Position numbers and translations under genes: made by a program. A stretch of DNA of 64,000 nucleotides. It comes from Microvirga sp. Mcv34. Lineage in GTDB: Bacteria; Pseudomonadota; Alphaproteobacteria; Rhizobiales; Beijerinckiaceae. This document shows positions 31,784 to 39,660 of the stretch, one piece after another (position 1 is the stretch's first letter; each line of letters opens with the position of its first letter). The stretch spans positions 103,473-167,472 of the forward strand of contig NZ_JALJRK010000004.1 of assembly GCF_024519725.1 (NCBI RefSeq), given 5' to 3'. The notes beneath the pieces are model-generated. The model worked only from the letters and a program-made list of their open reading frames with translations, searched no databases and was not told where the DNA came from.

Positions 31784-31812
31784 AAATAGACTTCATAGTC
31801 CAAATTAGACTT
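31784..31812. promoter_or_regulatory. Direct repeats in the divergent aminotransferase promoter region
   Basis: AAATAGACTT (31784-31793) and AAATTAGACTT (31802-31812) lie with their shared TAGACTT cores 19 bases apart, about two helical turns. A short GACT-TCAT-AGTC inverted repeat overlaps the first copy, and TTGACGG follows the second. This AT-rich patch is the only one between the two divergent aminotransferase genes and is the likeliest binding place for the DauR-type regulator. Confidence 0.45.
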
Positions 31813-31926
31813 GACGGTTCAATTGCCGGCCTGCCATGGTCCGCCCCTGCCGTTTGCCCATGTCATACGTGGGCGCGGCTGTGTTTTGATCTTTGCCTCG
31901 ACCCCCTTTCCGATTGGAGCCTTTGG

Positions 31927-33039
31927 GTGCAGTTCGATACTTTCCTGATGGAACGGAACCAGACGCTGTTCGAGAACGGCGTCGAGATCAACCTGACCGA
32001 GAGTGGCGTGCATCCATGCACCATCGAGGAGATCCTGCCCTCGGACGAGGCCCAGGCGCTGCTGCGCCAGCCGCTCGGCTATGGCTGGACGGACGGGCAT
32101 CCCGATCTCAGAGACGGCATCGCGAGCTGGTATCCGGGCGCGTCCGCGGCCAACGTGCTGGTGACGAACGGCTCCTCCGAGGCAACGATGATCACCCTGA
32201 TGGCGATGATCGATTCCGGCGACAAGGTGCTCTTCGCGGTTCCGAACTTCATGCAGGTGGACGGTCTCGGGCGCGCCCTCGGCATGAACGTCCGGCGCCT
32301 CCCTCTCTTGGCCGACCAGGGCTGGCAGGTGGATCCGGACGCGCTGGCGAAGGCGATGGATGGCGTGAAGCTGATCGCGGTCACCAATCCCGGCAATCCG
32401 ACGGGCACCGTCCTGTCCCGCAGGAGCCGCGAGGCGCTGCTCGACGGGGCGCGCAAGGCCGGTGCCTGGCTTCTGGTCGACGAGATCTATCGCGGAGGCG
32501 AGATCGACGGTGCCGAGACGGAGACGTTCTACGGTCAGTATCCGCGCGTCATCGTCACGAGCAGCCTGTCGAAATCCTTCGCATGTCCGGGCCTGCGTCT
32601 CGGTTGGATCGTCGGACCGCAAGACGTGGTCGAAGAGGCCGCCAAGCGGCAGGATTACACCACCATCGGCAGCGGGATTCTCAGCCAGATCCTCGGCGCG
32701 GCGGTCATGGAGCCGCAGAACCGCGAGCGCATCCTGGCGCGCGGTCGCGCCCTTCTGAGCGAGAATGCCGACATCGTCGAGCGCTGGGTCGAGAAGCGGA
32801 ACCGGTGGTCGTGGCAGCGCCCCGCCGCCGGCGGCATGGCGTTCCTGCATTATGATTTCGACATGTCCTCCGAAGATCTGTCGAACCGGCTGCGGGAAGA
32901 GGAGAGCGTGTTCGTCGTTGCCGGAAGCTGGTTCGGGATCGAGAGCCACATCCGCATCGGCATCGGTGTGAAGACCGAGCATCTGGTCGAGGGGCTGGCC
33001 CGTCTCGATACGTTCCTGTCCCGTCACGGCCTCGCCTAG
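31927..33039 (+). CDS. PLP-dependent aminotransferase (class I/II), second of a paralogous pair
   Basis: A 370-residue paralogue of the leftward aminotransferase, with GTG 31927 as start: GGAG lies 8 bases upstream and MQFDTFLMERNQTLFENGVEINL aligns residue for residue with the sister protein. It keeps GYGWTDGHPDLRDGI, VTNGSSEA, TNPGNPTG, D185 (LVDEIYRGGE), K216 (SSLSKSFACPGLRLGW) and the terminal HIRIGIG arginine. Differences around the active site (NGLSKAMA versus SSLSKSFA) suggest distinct substrates. It starts a rightward set of M20 peptidase, threonine-dehydratase-like and cyclodeaminase-like genes with gaps or overlaps of no more than 13 bases. Confidence 0.9.
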   Translation: MQFDTFLMERNQTLFENGVEINLTESGVHPCTIEEILPSDEAQALLRQPLGYGWTDGHPDLRDGIASWYPGASAANVLVTNGSSEATMITLMAMIDSGDKVLFAVPNFMQVDGLGRALGMNVRRLPLLADQGWQVDPDALAKAMDGVKLIAVTNPGNPTGTVLSRRSREALLDGARKAGAWLLVDEIYRGGEIDGAETETFYGQYPRVIVTSSLSKSFACPGLRLGWIVGPQDVVEEAAKRQDYTTIGSGILSQILGAAVMEPQNRERILARGRALLSENADIVERWVEKRNRWSWQRPAAGGMAFLHYDFDMSSEDLSNRLREEESVFVVAGSWFGIESHIRIGIGVKTEHLVEGLARLDTFLSRHGLA

Positions 33040-33051
33040 AAGGCATAAGCG

Positions 33052-34437
33052 ATGCTGCCGAAAGAGACCCTTCAGCGTGCGCGAGAGGATCTGAGGCGCC
33101 TCGTCGCTATCCCGTCCGTGAGTGCGCGCGGACAGGGCCTTTCTGAATGCGCCCGGGCCGTGCGCAGCCTGCTCACCGAGGCCGGCTTCGAAACGGAGAT
33201 CCATACCGGTGAAATCGGGCCTTTCGTCGTGGGCGAGATCGGCGATGGTCCTCTGACTGTCGTCGTGTACAACCATTACGACGTGCAGCCTGAGGAGCCG
33301 GTGGACCTTTGGCACAGCGCCCCGTTCGACATGAGCGAGCGCGACGGGCGCTGGTACGGACGCGGTGTCGCCGATGACAAGGGCGAGTTCGTCAGCCGCC
33401 TCGAAGGCTGGCGCCTGTTCCGCGAGCGGAACCCGAGACCCTTGCCCTTCCGGCTCATCTGGCTCGTGGACGGCGAGGAGGAGATCGGCAGCCCGTCTCT
33501 CGAAACCTTCCTGAAGACACGCTTCTCCGGCGTGAAGGCCGACATCTGCTGGTGGGAATACGGCGAGATCGACTCGAGCGGTCGCCCGATCATCCTCTGC
33601 GGCTTCAAGGGCGTGATGGCCGTCGAGCTGCGTTGCAGGATGGCGAGAGCGGATCTGCATTCGAGCCTGGGCGCGGCATTCGACAATCCGCTGTGGAGGC
33701 TCGCGGCCGCCACCGCTTCCTTGCGTGACGGATCCGGCCGCGTGCTGATCGACGGCTTCTATGACACGGTGCGCCAGCCCACGCAGCCGGAGCAGGATCT
33801 CGCCGCTGAGCCTCCCTTCTCGTTCAGCAGTCTGGTTCAGGCCACGGGAGGCCAGCGGGTTCTGGACGGAATAGACCCAGATAATTTCTATGCGGCGATG
33901 AACTTCGCGCCATGCATGAACGTCAACGGCTTCTCCGGCGGCTATGCGGGCGAGGGCGCCAAGACCGTGCTGCCGGCGGAGGGAGCGGTCAAGATCGATT
34001 TCCGCCTCGTGCCCGATCAGGATCCGCAGCACGTCGTCAGCCTCCTTCGCGCCCATCTTGACCGGCACGGCTTCGAGGATATCGAGCTCATCGTTCACGA
34101 TGCCAACGTGAAGCCTGTCCGATCGTCAACGGATCACTGGTTCATTCAGGATGCGAAGGAGCATCTGGAGCGGCATTTCGGCCGGCCTGTCATCGTGCAG
34201 CCGAGCTCGCCCGCGTCCGGCACGTCTCACCCCTTCGTCGACCAGCTCGGTGCTAGCATCGCCGGCATCGGTCTCACGCATCACGGAGCCATGCTCCACT
34301 CGCCGAACGAGAACATCATCGTCGCGCAATTCGAGGCGATGATCGCCTGTTCGGCAGAGATCTTTCAGAGGCTCTCCGAGCGCGCGAACGGAATCGGGTC
34401 TTTCGGGACTTCCTCAACGCATGGAGGGACGCCATGA
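33052..34437 (+). CDS. M20 family metallopeptidase/amidohydrolase
   Basis: A 461-residue two-zinc hydrolase of the M20 (ArgE/DapE/CPG2, carnosinase-like) family. Zinc and catalytic residues are visible: H75 and D77 (NHYDVQPEEP), D108 (GRGVADDKGE), the catalytic glutamates near 142-143 (DGEEEIGS), and the late histidine in MLHSPNENI. The dimerisation domain fills about 190-330. No signal peptide is present. Such enzymes cut dipeptides or N-acyl amino acids, so in this locus it may release the amino acid that the neighbouring PLP enzymes use. It lies 12 bases after the aminotransferase and overlaps the next start by 4 bases. Confidence 0.9.
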   Translation: MLPKETLQRAREDLRRLVAIPSVSARGQGLSECARAVRSLLTEAGFETEIHTGEIGPFVVGEIGDGPLTVVVYNHYDVQPEEPVDLWHSAPFDMSERDGRWYGRGVADDKGEFVSRLEGWRLFRERNPRPLPFRLIWLVDGEEEIGSPSLETFLKTRFSGVKADICWWEYGEIDSSGRPIILCGFKGVMAVELRCRMARADLHSSLGAAFDNPLWRLAAATASLRDGSGRVLIDGFYDTVRQPTQPEQDLAAEPPFSFSSLVQATGGQRVLDGIDPDNFYAAMNFAPCMNVNGFSGGYAGEGAKTVLPAEGAVKIDFRLVPDQDPQHVVSLLRAHLDRHGFEDIELIVHDANVKPVRSSTDHWFIQDAKEHLERHFGRPVIVQPSSPASGTSHPFVDQLGASIAGIGLTHHGAMLHSPNENIIVAQFEAMIACSAEIFQRLSERANGIGSFGTSSTHGGTP

Positions 34438-35396
34438 ACAGCATCGTTGTCGAGGCCGCAGCGCGGTCGGTTCAGGCGCGTCGGCGCATTCGCCCGCATA
34501 TCTATGAGACGCCCCTGCTGCCGTCCCGCCGGATCGGCCGCGAGAGGGGATCGTCCGTTTTCTTCAAGGCCGAAAACTTTCAGCTCACCGGCTCCTTCAA
34601 GATCAGGGGAGCCGCGAGCAAGATGACGGCGCTCGGCCTCGACCGCGCGGTCATCACCGCATCCTCCGGCAACCACGGAATCGCCTCCGCGCAGGCGGCG
34701 AGCTCCATCGGCCAGGCCTTGACCGTCGTGCTGCCTGAAACCGTCGCGCCGGCGAAGCTCGAACGGATCCGTTCGTTCAATGTCGACGTGATCCTGCACG
34801 GCGCCGAGAGCGGGCTCGCGGAACTTTATGCCCAGCAGGAAGCGGCTTCGCGCGGCCTTGTCTATGTCTCTCCCTACAACGATCCCGAGATCGTGGCGGG
34901 GCAAGGAACCATTGGACTCGAACTGCTGGAACAGGCAGAGAGCATCGACAATGTCTTCGTCGCCATGGGTGGCGGGGGACTGATCGGTGGCATCGGCGCC
35001 GTGCTCAAGAGCTTCAGCCCGCAAACGCGGGTCTTTGGCGTGGCGGCGCAGAATTCGGCGGCTCTTGCCGCCGCGATGGCGGCAGGGCGTGTGGTCGAGA
35101 CCGAGCATCTCGATACGCTCGCCGACGGTGTTGCCGGTGGCATGGACGAGGACAGCATGACCCTGCCGCTGGCCATGTCGGTCATCGACGAGGTCGTCAC
35201 CTGTACGGAGGCCGAGATCGCGGACGCTCTCAAGGATCTGGCCTTCAAGGAAAACCAGATCGTCGAGGGCGCAGCGGCCCTCGCGCTCGCCGGATTCCTG
35301 AAGGTTGCTGAAAGCTGCAGGGGGCAGCGGAACGTCATCGTCCTGTGCGGAGCCAATTTCGACCGCGACAAGATCTTCTCCCTTCTCAACGGTTAG
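34434..35396 (+). CDS. PLP-dependent threonine/hydroxyaspartate ammonia-lyase-like enzyme
   Basis: A 320-residue fold-type II PLP enzyme without a regulatory ACT domain, so catabolic in size. K56 in TGSFKIRGA is the Schiff-base lysine, SSGNHGIASAQAA binds the substrate carboxylate, and GGGGLIGGIGA binds the cofactor phosphate. Relatives include catabolic threonine dehydratase, serine racemase, threo-3-hydroxyaspartate ammonia-lyase and EutB of ectoine use. The next gene is an ornithine-cyclodeaminase-like enzyme; EutB-EutC and the BhcB-BhcD pair of the beta-hydroxyaspartate cycle show the same pairing. The ATG overlaps the peptidase stop. Substrate not determined. Confidence 0.88.
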   Translation: MNSIVVEAAARSVQARRRIRPHIYETPLLPSRRIGRERGSSVFFKAENFQLTGSFKIRGAASKMTALGLDRAVITASSGNHGIASAQAASSIGQALTVVLPETVAPAKLERIRSFNVDVILHGAESGLAELYAQQEAASRGLVYVSPYNDPEIVAGQGTIGLELLEQAESIDNVFVAMGGGGLIGGIGAVLKSFSPQTRVFGVAAQNSAALAAAMAAGRVVETEHLDTLADGVAGGMDEDSMTLPLAMSVIDEVVTCTEAEIADALKDLAFKENQIVEGAAALALAGFLKVAESCRGQRNVIVLCGANFDRDKIFSLLNG

Positions 35397-35409
35397 GGCC
35401 GCAACCGCC

Positions 35410-36366
35410 ATGCAGCTGTCGTCCATCACCTTTCTCGATCTTCCGCAGATTGAAGAACGCCTGAAAGGTCTCGATCCGATCGGCCTGATGGAAGAGGCCT
35501 TCGCGGCCTTCTCCCGTGGCGAGGCCGTGGTGCCGATGCCGGGCGAGTTGCTGCTCCAGGATCCGCCCGGCGAAGTTCACATCAAGTATGGGTATCTGAC
35601 CAGCGGCGACACCTATGTGATCAAGATCGCCTCGGGGTTCTGGAACAATCCCGCGCGAGGCCTCAGCAGCAGCGACGGGCTTCTGCTTGTCTTCAGGAAG
35701 GACACGGGAGAGCTGGCGGCGGTGCTGAACGATCGCGGTCGGCTGACGGACCTTCGCACGGCCGCCGCCGGTGCGGTCGCGGCCAAGCATTTGGCGCCGG
35801 AAAAAATCGAGGCAATCGGCGTGCTCGGCTGTGGCATCCAGGCGGAGCTTCAGGTGCGATTGCTGCAATCCGTTCGTCCCTGCCGCACCATCGTCGTCTG
35901 GGGACGCAACTCTGAGCGGGCATCGGCTTATGCGCGGCGGATGCGGGAGAACGATTTTTCCGTCGAGGTCGCATCGTCGCCGGCGGAGGTCGCATCCCGG
36001 TGCCGGTTGATCATCACCGCGACCGCCAGCCCGTCGCCGCTGCTGCGATGGAGCGATCTCCACCCGGGCACACACATCACCGCCATCGGGGCCGACAGCG
36101 CCGATAAGCAGGAGCTGGATGAAGCCATTATTCACAACGCCGATATCGTCGTCACGGACAGCAGGGGCCAGGCTCTGTCGCGAGGCGAATTGGGGCGTGC
36201 CTATGGGGGCGATCCGGCGGCAATGAAGGCCGTGGTGGAGATCGGCGAGATCATCATGGGCAAAGCGACAGGGCGAGAGAGGGCGGACCAGATCACCGTT
36301 TCGACATTCTCGGGGCTGGCCGCCCAGGATATCGCCATCGCGTCTGCTGTCCTGAAGCAGCCGTGA
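35410..36366 (+). CDS. Ornithine cyclodeaminase/mu-crystallin family protein
   Basis: A 318-residue NAD(P)-dependent enzyme. The N-terminal half has the substrate platform (VPMPGELLLQDPPGEVHIKYG, YVIKIASGFWNNP). The Rossmann half has GVLGCGIQAELQ, WGRNSERASAYA and TATASPSPLL, then the family aspartate in GADSADKQELDE. Members include ornithine cyclodeaminase, imino-acid reductases, EutC and iminosuccinate reductase BhcD. Paired with the preceding ammonia-lyase-like enzyme, a role in reducing an imine product or degrading an unusual amino acid is plausible. The frame is open further left, but ATG 35410 follows the preceding stop by 13 bases and gives the normal length. Confidence 0.87.
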   Translation: MQLSSITFLDLPQIEERLKGLDPIGLMEEAFAAFSRGEAVVPMPGELLLQDPPGEVHIKYGYLTSGDTYVIKIASGFWNNPARGLSSSDGLLLVFRKDTGELAAVLNDRGRLTDLRTAAAGAVAAKHLAPEKIEAIGVLGCGIQAELQVRLLQSVRPCRTIVVWGRNSERASAYARRMRENDFSVEVASSPAEVASRCRLIITATASPSPLLRWSDLHPGTHITAIGADSADKQELDEAIIHNADIVVTDSRGQALSRGELGRAYGGDPAAMKAVVEIGEIIMGKATGRERADQITVSTFSGLAAQDIAIASAVLKQP

Positions 36367-36372
36367 CGCGCA

Positions 36373-36975
36373 TCAGGACGCCCGCTCGATGCGGCCGATC
36401 AGGGCGTCGATGTCGGAAATCTTTTCGACGCGGCGCTTGCAGGTCCTGTCGAGATACCAGGCCCTGCCGATGCTGAAGCCTAGGAAGGGCAGGGCCCAGA
36501 GAAGGCTGACGGCATTCAGGAGAACGAGGCCTAGAAACGACAGCGAGAGAATCCAGGACTCGATCCGCCCGAAGCCTTCGGTGAGTTGATTCTTCACCAG
36601 CAATTGCTGCCGCTCAATCAGAAGCTGGAACCTGGCATCATCCATTCTCGATTTCTGCGAGACGGTGGAAAGCCCACCCCGCAGGGTTTCGAGCGAGCCT
36701 TTGATTTCGCTCAAGTGCAATGCGCGTTCCGCGGGATGGGGCTCGCTCGCCACCGGCGCGAAAGCTGCGGTGATCCTGCGATAGAACGCGACGAGCGCGG
36801 GCGGCCGGTTGTCCTGATCCGTCTCGAATGCGCCGTGCCGAAAGCGGTCTGTGATGTGGTTGCGGGTCCGGGCCGCGATGGTGACATCCGTGCTCCGGAC
36901 GCTTCGCTGAAAGGAAACGGCCACATGCCGGGCGATCGCAATTTCCACCGCCGCTTCAGCGCGTTCCGTCGACAT
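36373..36975 (-). CDS. Uncharacterised protein with C-terminal membrane hairpin
   Basis: A 200-residue protein I do not recognise. ATG 36975 is chosen because AAGGAAG stands about 7 bases upstream; the frame is open to 37128. The first 150 residues are soluble and helical (RAEAAVEIAIARHVAVSF, MDDARFQLLIERQQLLVKNQ). Near the end are two close membrane spans (SWILSLSFLGLVLLNAVSLL, WALPFLGFSIGRAW) and a basic, charged tail. The layout suggests a small membrane-anchored protein facing the cytoplasm. It converges with the cyclodeaminase-like gene and is not clearly linked to any pathway here. Confidence 0.6.
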   Translation of the reverse strand: MSTERAEAAVEIAIARHVAVSFQRSVRSTDVTIAARTRNHITDRFRHGAFETDQDNRPPALVAFYRRITAAFAPVASEPHPAERALHLSEIKGSLETLRGGLSTVSQKSRMDDARFQLLIERQQLLVKNQLTEGFGRIESWILSLSFLGLVLLNAVSLLWALPFLGFSIGRAWYLDRTCKRRVEKISDIDALIGRIERAS

Positions 36976-37134
36976 CACTGGCTTCCTTTGCCTTTGGAGC
37001 CCGAAGCGCGGCCGCTCCACGCTCAAGGTTTCCTCAACGTGAAGGAACGTGGTTAACGGATGGTTAATCGGCGGGTGGATCCCCTGTCTTTTAGGAAGAT
37101 GCTCCGAGGCCTCGCGGCCTGCCTTCACCGCTTC

Positions 37135-37782
37135 TCAGCGTTGATCGTCCGGGAGCATGCCGGCGAGATCCTGCAGGAACTTGATGGAGGCAGGCGGGCG
37201 GCCTTCCTGCTCGGCGATCTTGATGATGTTGTTCAGGATGTGGGCGATCTCGCTCAGCTTGGCGACGCGCCCCGCCGAGAGGACGTGGAAGAAGGTCGAG
37301 AAGGCGACCGCGATGGCCTGATCGTGCTCTTCGAGCTTGCGGCATTGCTCCTTGAGCGCCTTGATGTCCCTTTCCTGGGCCGAGACGATGTCCACGAGAG
37401 TCAGCATCTGTTCGGCCAGGGTATCCACGGAGGCGGCGTTCATGTCGATTGAGCGTCCCAAGTCTTCGATGCCAGAGCGGGGCGGAGGGGTGAAGTCGTC
37501 GGCCACGTGGTGCCGAAGCGACGCGCCGACGGAGTGAAGCGTGGATGATACGCGATCCGCATCATCCGGGCGAGCATAGACCTTCGTGGAAGCGGGCCGG
37601 CCACGGGCGGCTTCGGACGCGTCCGCAAGTGCGGGCCAGCTTTTCGTACGGAGGAGGCTGGACGCAACCTGCCGCAGGAAACCGCGCAACTTTACTCGAA
37701 CATCGGAAATCACGGTCTCACGCCTGCTCCGCCAACCTGCACTCTCGTCTCCTGGTGAGGATGGCCCTACCGACGGTAGCAT
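37135..37782 (-). CDS. Uncharacterised coiled-coil protein
   Basis: Up to 215 residues from 37782; a GTG at 37713 (MISDVRVKLRGFLRQ) would give 192, and neither start has a strong ribosome site. I do not recognise a family. The middle and end are helical: IDMNAASVDTLAEQMLTLVD, then a coiled coil (SAQERDIKALKEQCRKLEEHD) and AKLSEIAHILNNIIKIAEQE. No membrane segment or signal is seen. It is on the same strand as serA upstream and the membrane-hairpin protein downstream. Confidence 0.55.
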   Translation of the reverse strand: MLPSVGPSSPGDESAGWRSRRETVISDVRVKLRGFLRQVASSLLRTKSWPALADASEAARGRPASTKVYARPDDADRVSSTLHSVGASLRHHVADDFTPPPRSGIEDLGRSIDMNAASVDTLAEQMLTLVDIVSAQERDIKALKEQCRKLEEHDQAIAVAFSTFFHVLSAGRVAKLSEIAHILNNIIKIAEQEGRPPASIKFLQDLAGMLPDDQR

Positions 37783-37830
37783 GACTTCAACACGAATGCT
37801 TCAAGGAAGCTTCCTGCGAAACGGTGCCGC

Positions 37831-39078
37831 TCAGCCTCTGGCGTAGAGCAGTCGCGCCCGGATGGTTCCGTCGAGGGTGCGGATCTCGTTGAGGGTCTCG
37901 CGACTTTGCCCCGGCAGCCCCTCCGCCTCGATCACCACGTAGCCGATCTCGCCGTCCGTCTGCAGATGCTGGCCCGTGATGTTGAGGCCACGCTGCGAGA
38001 AGACGTTGTTGAGCCGTCCAAGAATGCCGGGCACGTTGCGGTGCACATGGATGTAGCGTGTTCCCGTCGCCCGAGAGGGGAGCTGAACCTGCGGGAAATT
38101 GACGGCTCCGACCGTGGTGCCGACATCGGAATACTCGACGAGCTTCTTCGCGACCTCGGCGCCGATCCGTTCCTGCGCCTCTTCCGTCGATCCGCCGATA
38201 TGTGGTGTCAGAATAACGTTGGATAGGCCCTGCAGCGGCGTGACGAAGGGTTCCTTGTTCGAGGCGGGCTCGACGGGGAACACGTCCACGGCAGCGCCAC
38301 GCAGATGGCCGCTTCGCAGGGCCTGGGCCAGCGCATCGAGATCGACGACCGTGCCGCGGCTGTTGTTGATGAGATAGGCGCCCTTCTTCATGGCGGCGAT
38401 CTCGGCCTTGCCCATCATGCCGTGTGTGGCCGGCGTCTCGGGAACGTGCAGGCTGACCACGTCGCTCTGGCCCAACAGGGCATTCAGGCTGTCGGCCGGC
38501 TCCGTATTGCCGTGGCGGAGCTTATCCGTCTGGTCGAAGAAGATGACCCGCATGCCCATGGCCTCGGCCAAGTAGGAGAGCTGCGAGCCGATATTGCCGT
38601 AGCCGACGATGCCGAGGGTCTTGCCGCGGACCTCGTGGCTGTCGATGGCGGACTTGTCCCATTCCCCGGCATGGGCCGCGGTGGATTTGGGGAATGTCCG
38701 CCGTAGCAGCATGACGATCTCGCCGATCACCAGTTCGGCCACGCTGCGGGTGTTCGAGAAGGGGGCGTTGAAGACCGGAATGCCCGCATGCCGGGCGGCT
38801 TCCAGATCGACCTGGTTGGTGCCGACGCTGAAGCAGCCGACGGCGATCAGCCGGTTGGCCGCCTGCAGGACCTTGCCCGTCAGCTGCGTCCGGGAGCGAA
38901 TGCCCAGCAGATGGACGCCCTGGAGGGCTTCGATCAGCTCGGCTTCGTCGAGGGCCGTCTTGAGATGCGTCAGGTTGGTGTAGCCGGCGCCTCTGATCAG
39001 TTCGACCGCACTGTCGTTCACGCCTTCGAGCAGGAGAACGCGGATCTTGTCTTTCTGAAGAGAGAACATCTCGGACAT
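37831..39078 (-). CDS. serA: D-3-phosphoglycerate dehydrogenase, SerA type with ACT domain
   Basis: A 415-residue NAD-dependent 2-hydroxyacid dehydrogenase, close to E. coli SerA (410). It catalyses the first step of serine synthesis. Catalytic-domain halves flank a nucleotide-binding core with GIVGYGNIGSQLSYLAEAMG, NNSRGTVVDLDAL (arginine), and LTPHIGGSTEEAQ (histidine). Residues 340-415 form an ACT domain (HVHRNVPGILGRLNNVFSQR), which in E. coli gives serine feedback inhibition. ATG 39078 has GGAG upstream; the longer frame lacks homology. E. coli-type SerA can also reduce 2-ketoglutarate. Many alphaproteobacteria have a second, longer SerA elsewhere, so this one may be a paralogue. Confidence 0.9.
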   Translation of the reverse strand: MSEMFSLQKDKIRVLLLEGVNDSAVELIRGAGYTNLTHLKTALDEAELIEALQGVHLLGIRSRTQLTGKVLQAANRLIAVGCFSVGTNQVDLEAARHAGIPVFNAPFSNTRSVAELVIGEIVMLLRRTFPKSTAAHAGEWDKSAIDSHEVRGKTLGIVGYGNIGSQLSYLAEAMGMRVIFFDQTDKLRHGNTEPADSLNALLGQSDVVSLHVPETPATHGMMGKAEIAAMKKGAYLINNSRGTVVDLDALAQALRSGHLRGAAVDVFPVEPASNKEPFVTPLQGLSNVILTPHIGGSTEEAQERIGAEVAKKLVEYSDVGTTVGAVNFPQVQLPSRATGTRYIHVHRNVPGILGRLNNVFSQRGLNITGQHLQTDGEIGYVVIEAEGLPGQSRETLNEIRTLDGTIRARLLYARG

Positions 39079-39660
39079 GTCAGCTCCAATTCGCCATGTG
39101 CGGGCATGGCATACCGCGCGGAGGCGGGCATGCAAGCCCCTTTCGGCGCATCGCGCCCATGCTCGGCCGGACAGGGCACCCTCGGTTGGAGGACGCCTGT
39201 ACCCCTAATGCACCGTCCCCATCAGGTTGGTCCGGGTTATGATGAGTCAATCCGGGTGCAGCGGCAGCCGGTCAGGGAGATGGGAGCCGGTGCCGGATGT
39301 ACGCACGGCTCCTGTTTCTTTTTGGAAGGCCACCGGCGCCTCCACTGCAAACTTAGCCAAGCCGAGGAGGCGCCGAGCCCATCCGGCCTTAGAAACAGGT
39401 CTACGTTCGCGTTCTATGCTCTAGGTCTCCTTGGGCAATCTCCCGTTGCTTAGAACTCGACCTATCGGTTACCATGAGATGTTGCCGATAGAATGCTCCC
39501 GAGCTTGGCTGTCAGATCCACCGAGGGAGCGACATTCCGTCGTTCGAGCGGCATTCCAACCTATCCGGGCTATCAATGTTGTTTCGTATCGACTAATCAT
39601 GCGGCTGCGCGCCGACTCGGTGCTCGTAAAAGATCCGTTCTCCGGGTTTCATGATTTCGA
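39079..39660. other. Intergenic region between divergent serA and the O-antigen-ligase-like gene
   Basis: I find no supported gene; open frames here have no ribosome site and no family look. One inverted repeat stands out: GGCGCCTCC (39335-39343) and GGAGGCGCC (39366-39374), perfect 9-bp arms 22 bases apart. The right part (39420-39660) is less GC-rich than the neighbouring genes and may hold the promoter of the membrane protein. Confidence 0.4.

Noticed and set aside
31819-34098. A 759-residue minus-strand frame opposite the aminotransferase and M20 genes
   Set aside because: The sense-strand genes have full catalytic motifs; this frame is a codon-bias shadow.
34434-36366. Beta-hydroxyaspartate cycle (BhcB-BhcD) genes
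   Set aside because: The two families fit, but the aldolase BhcC and the IclR-type BhcR are absent and the regulator is DauR-type, so I keep only general family names.
34434-36366. Ectoine utilisation operon (eutBC)
   Set aside because: The ectoine hydrolase and deacylase genes and the EnuR-type regulator are not present; pairing of the two families alone is not enough.
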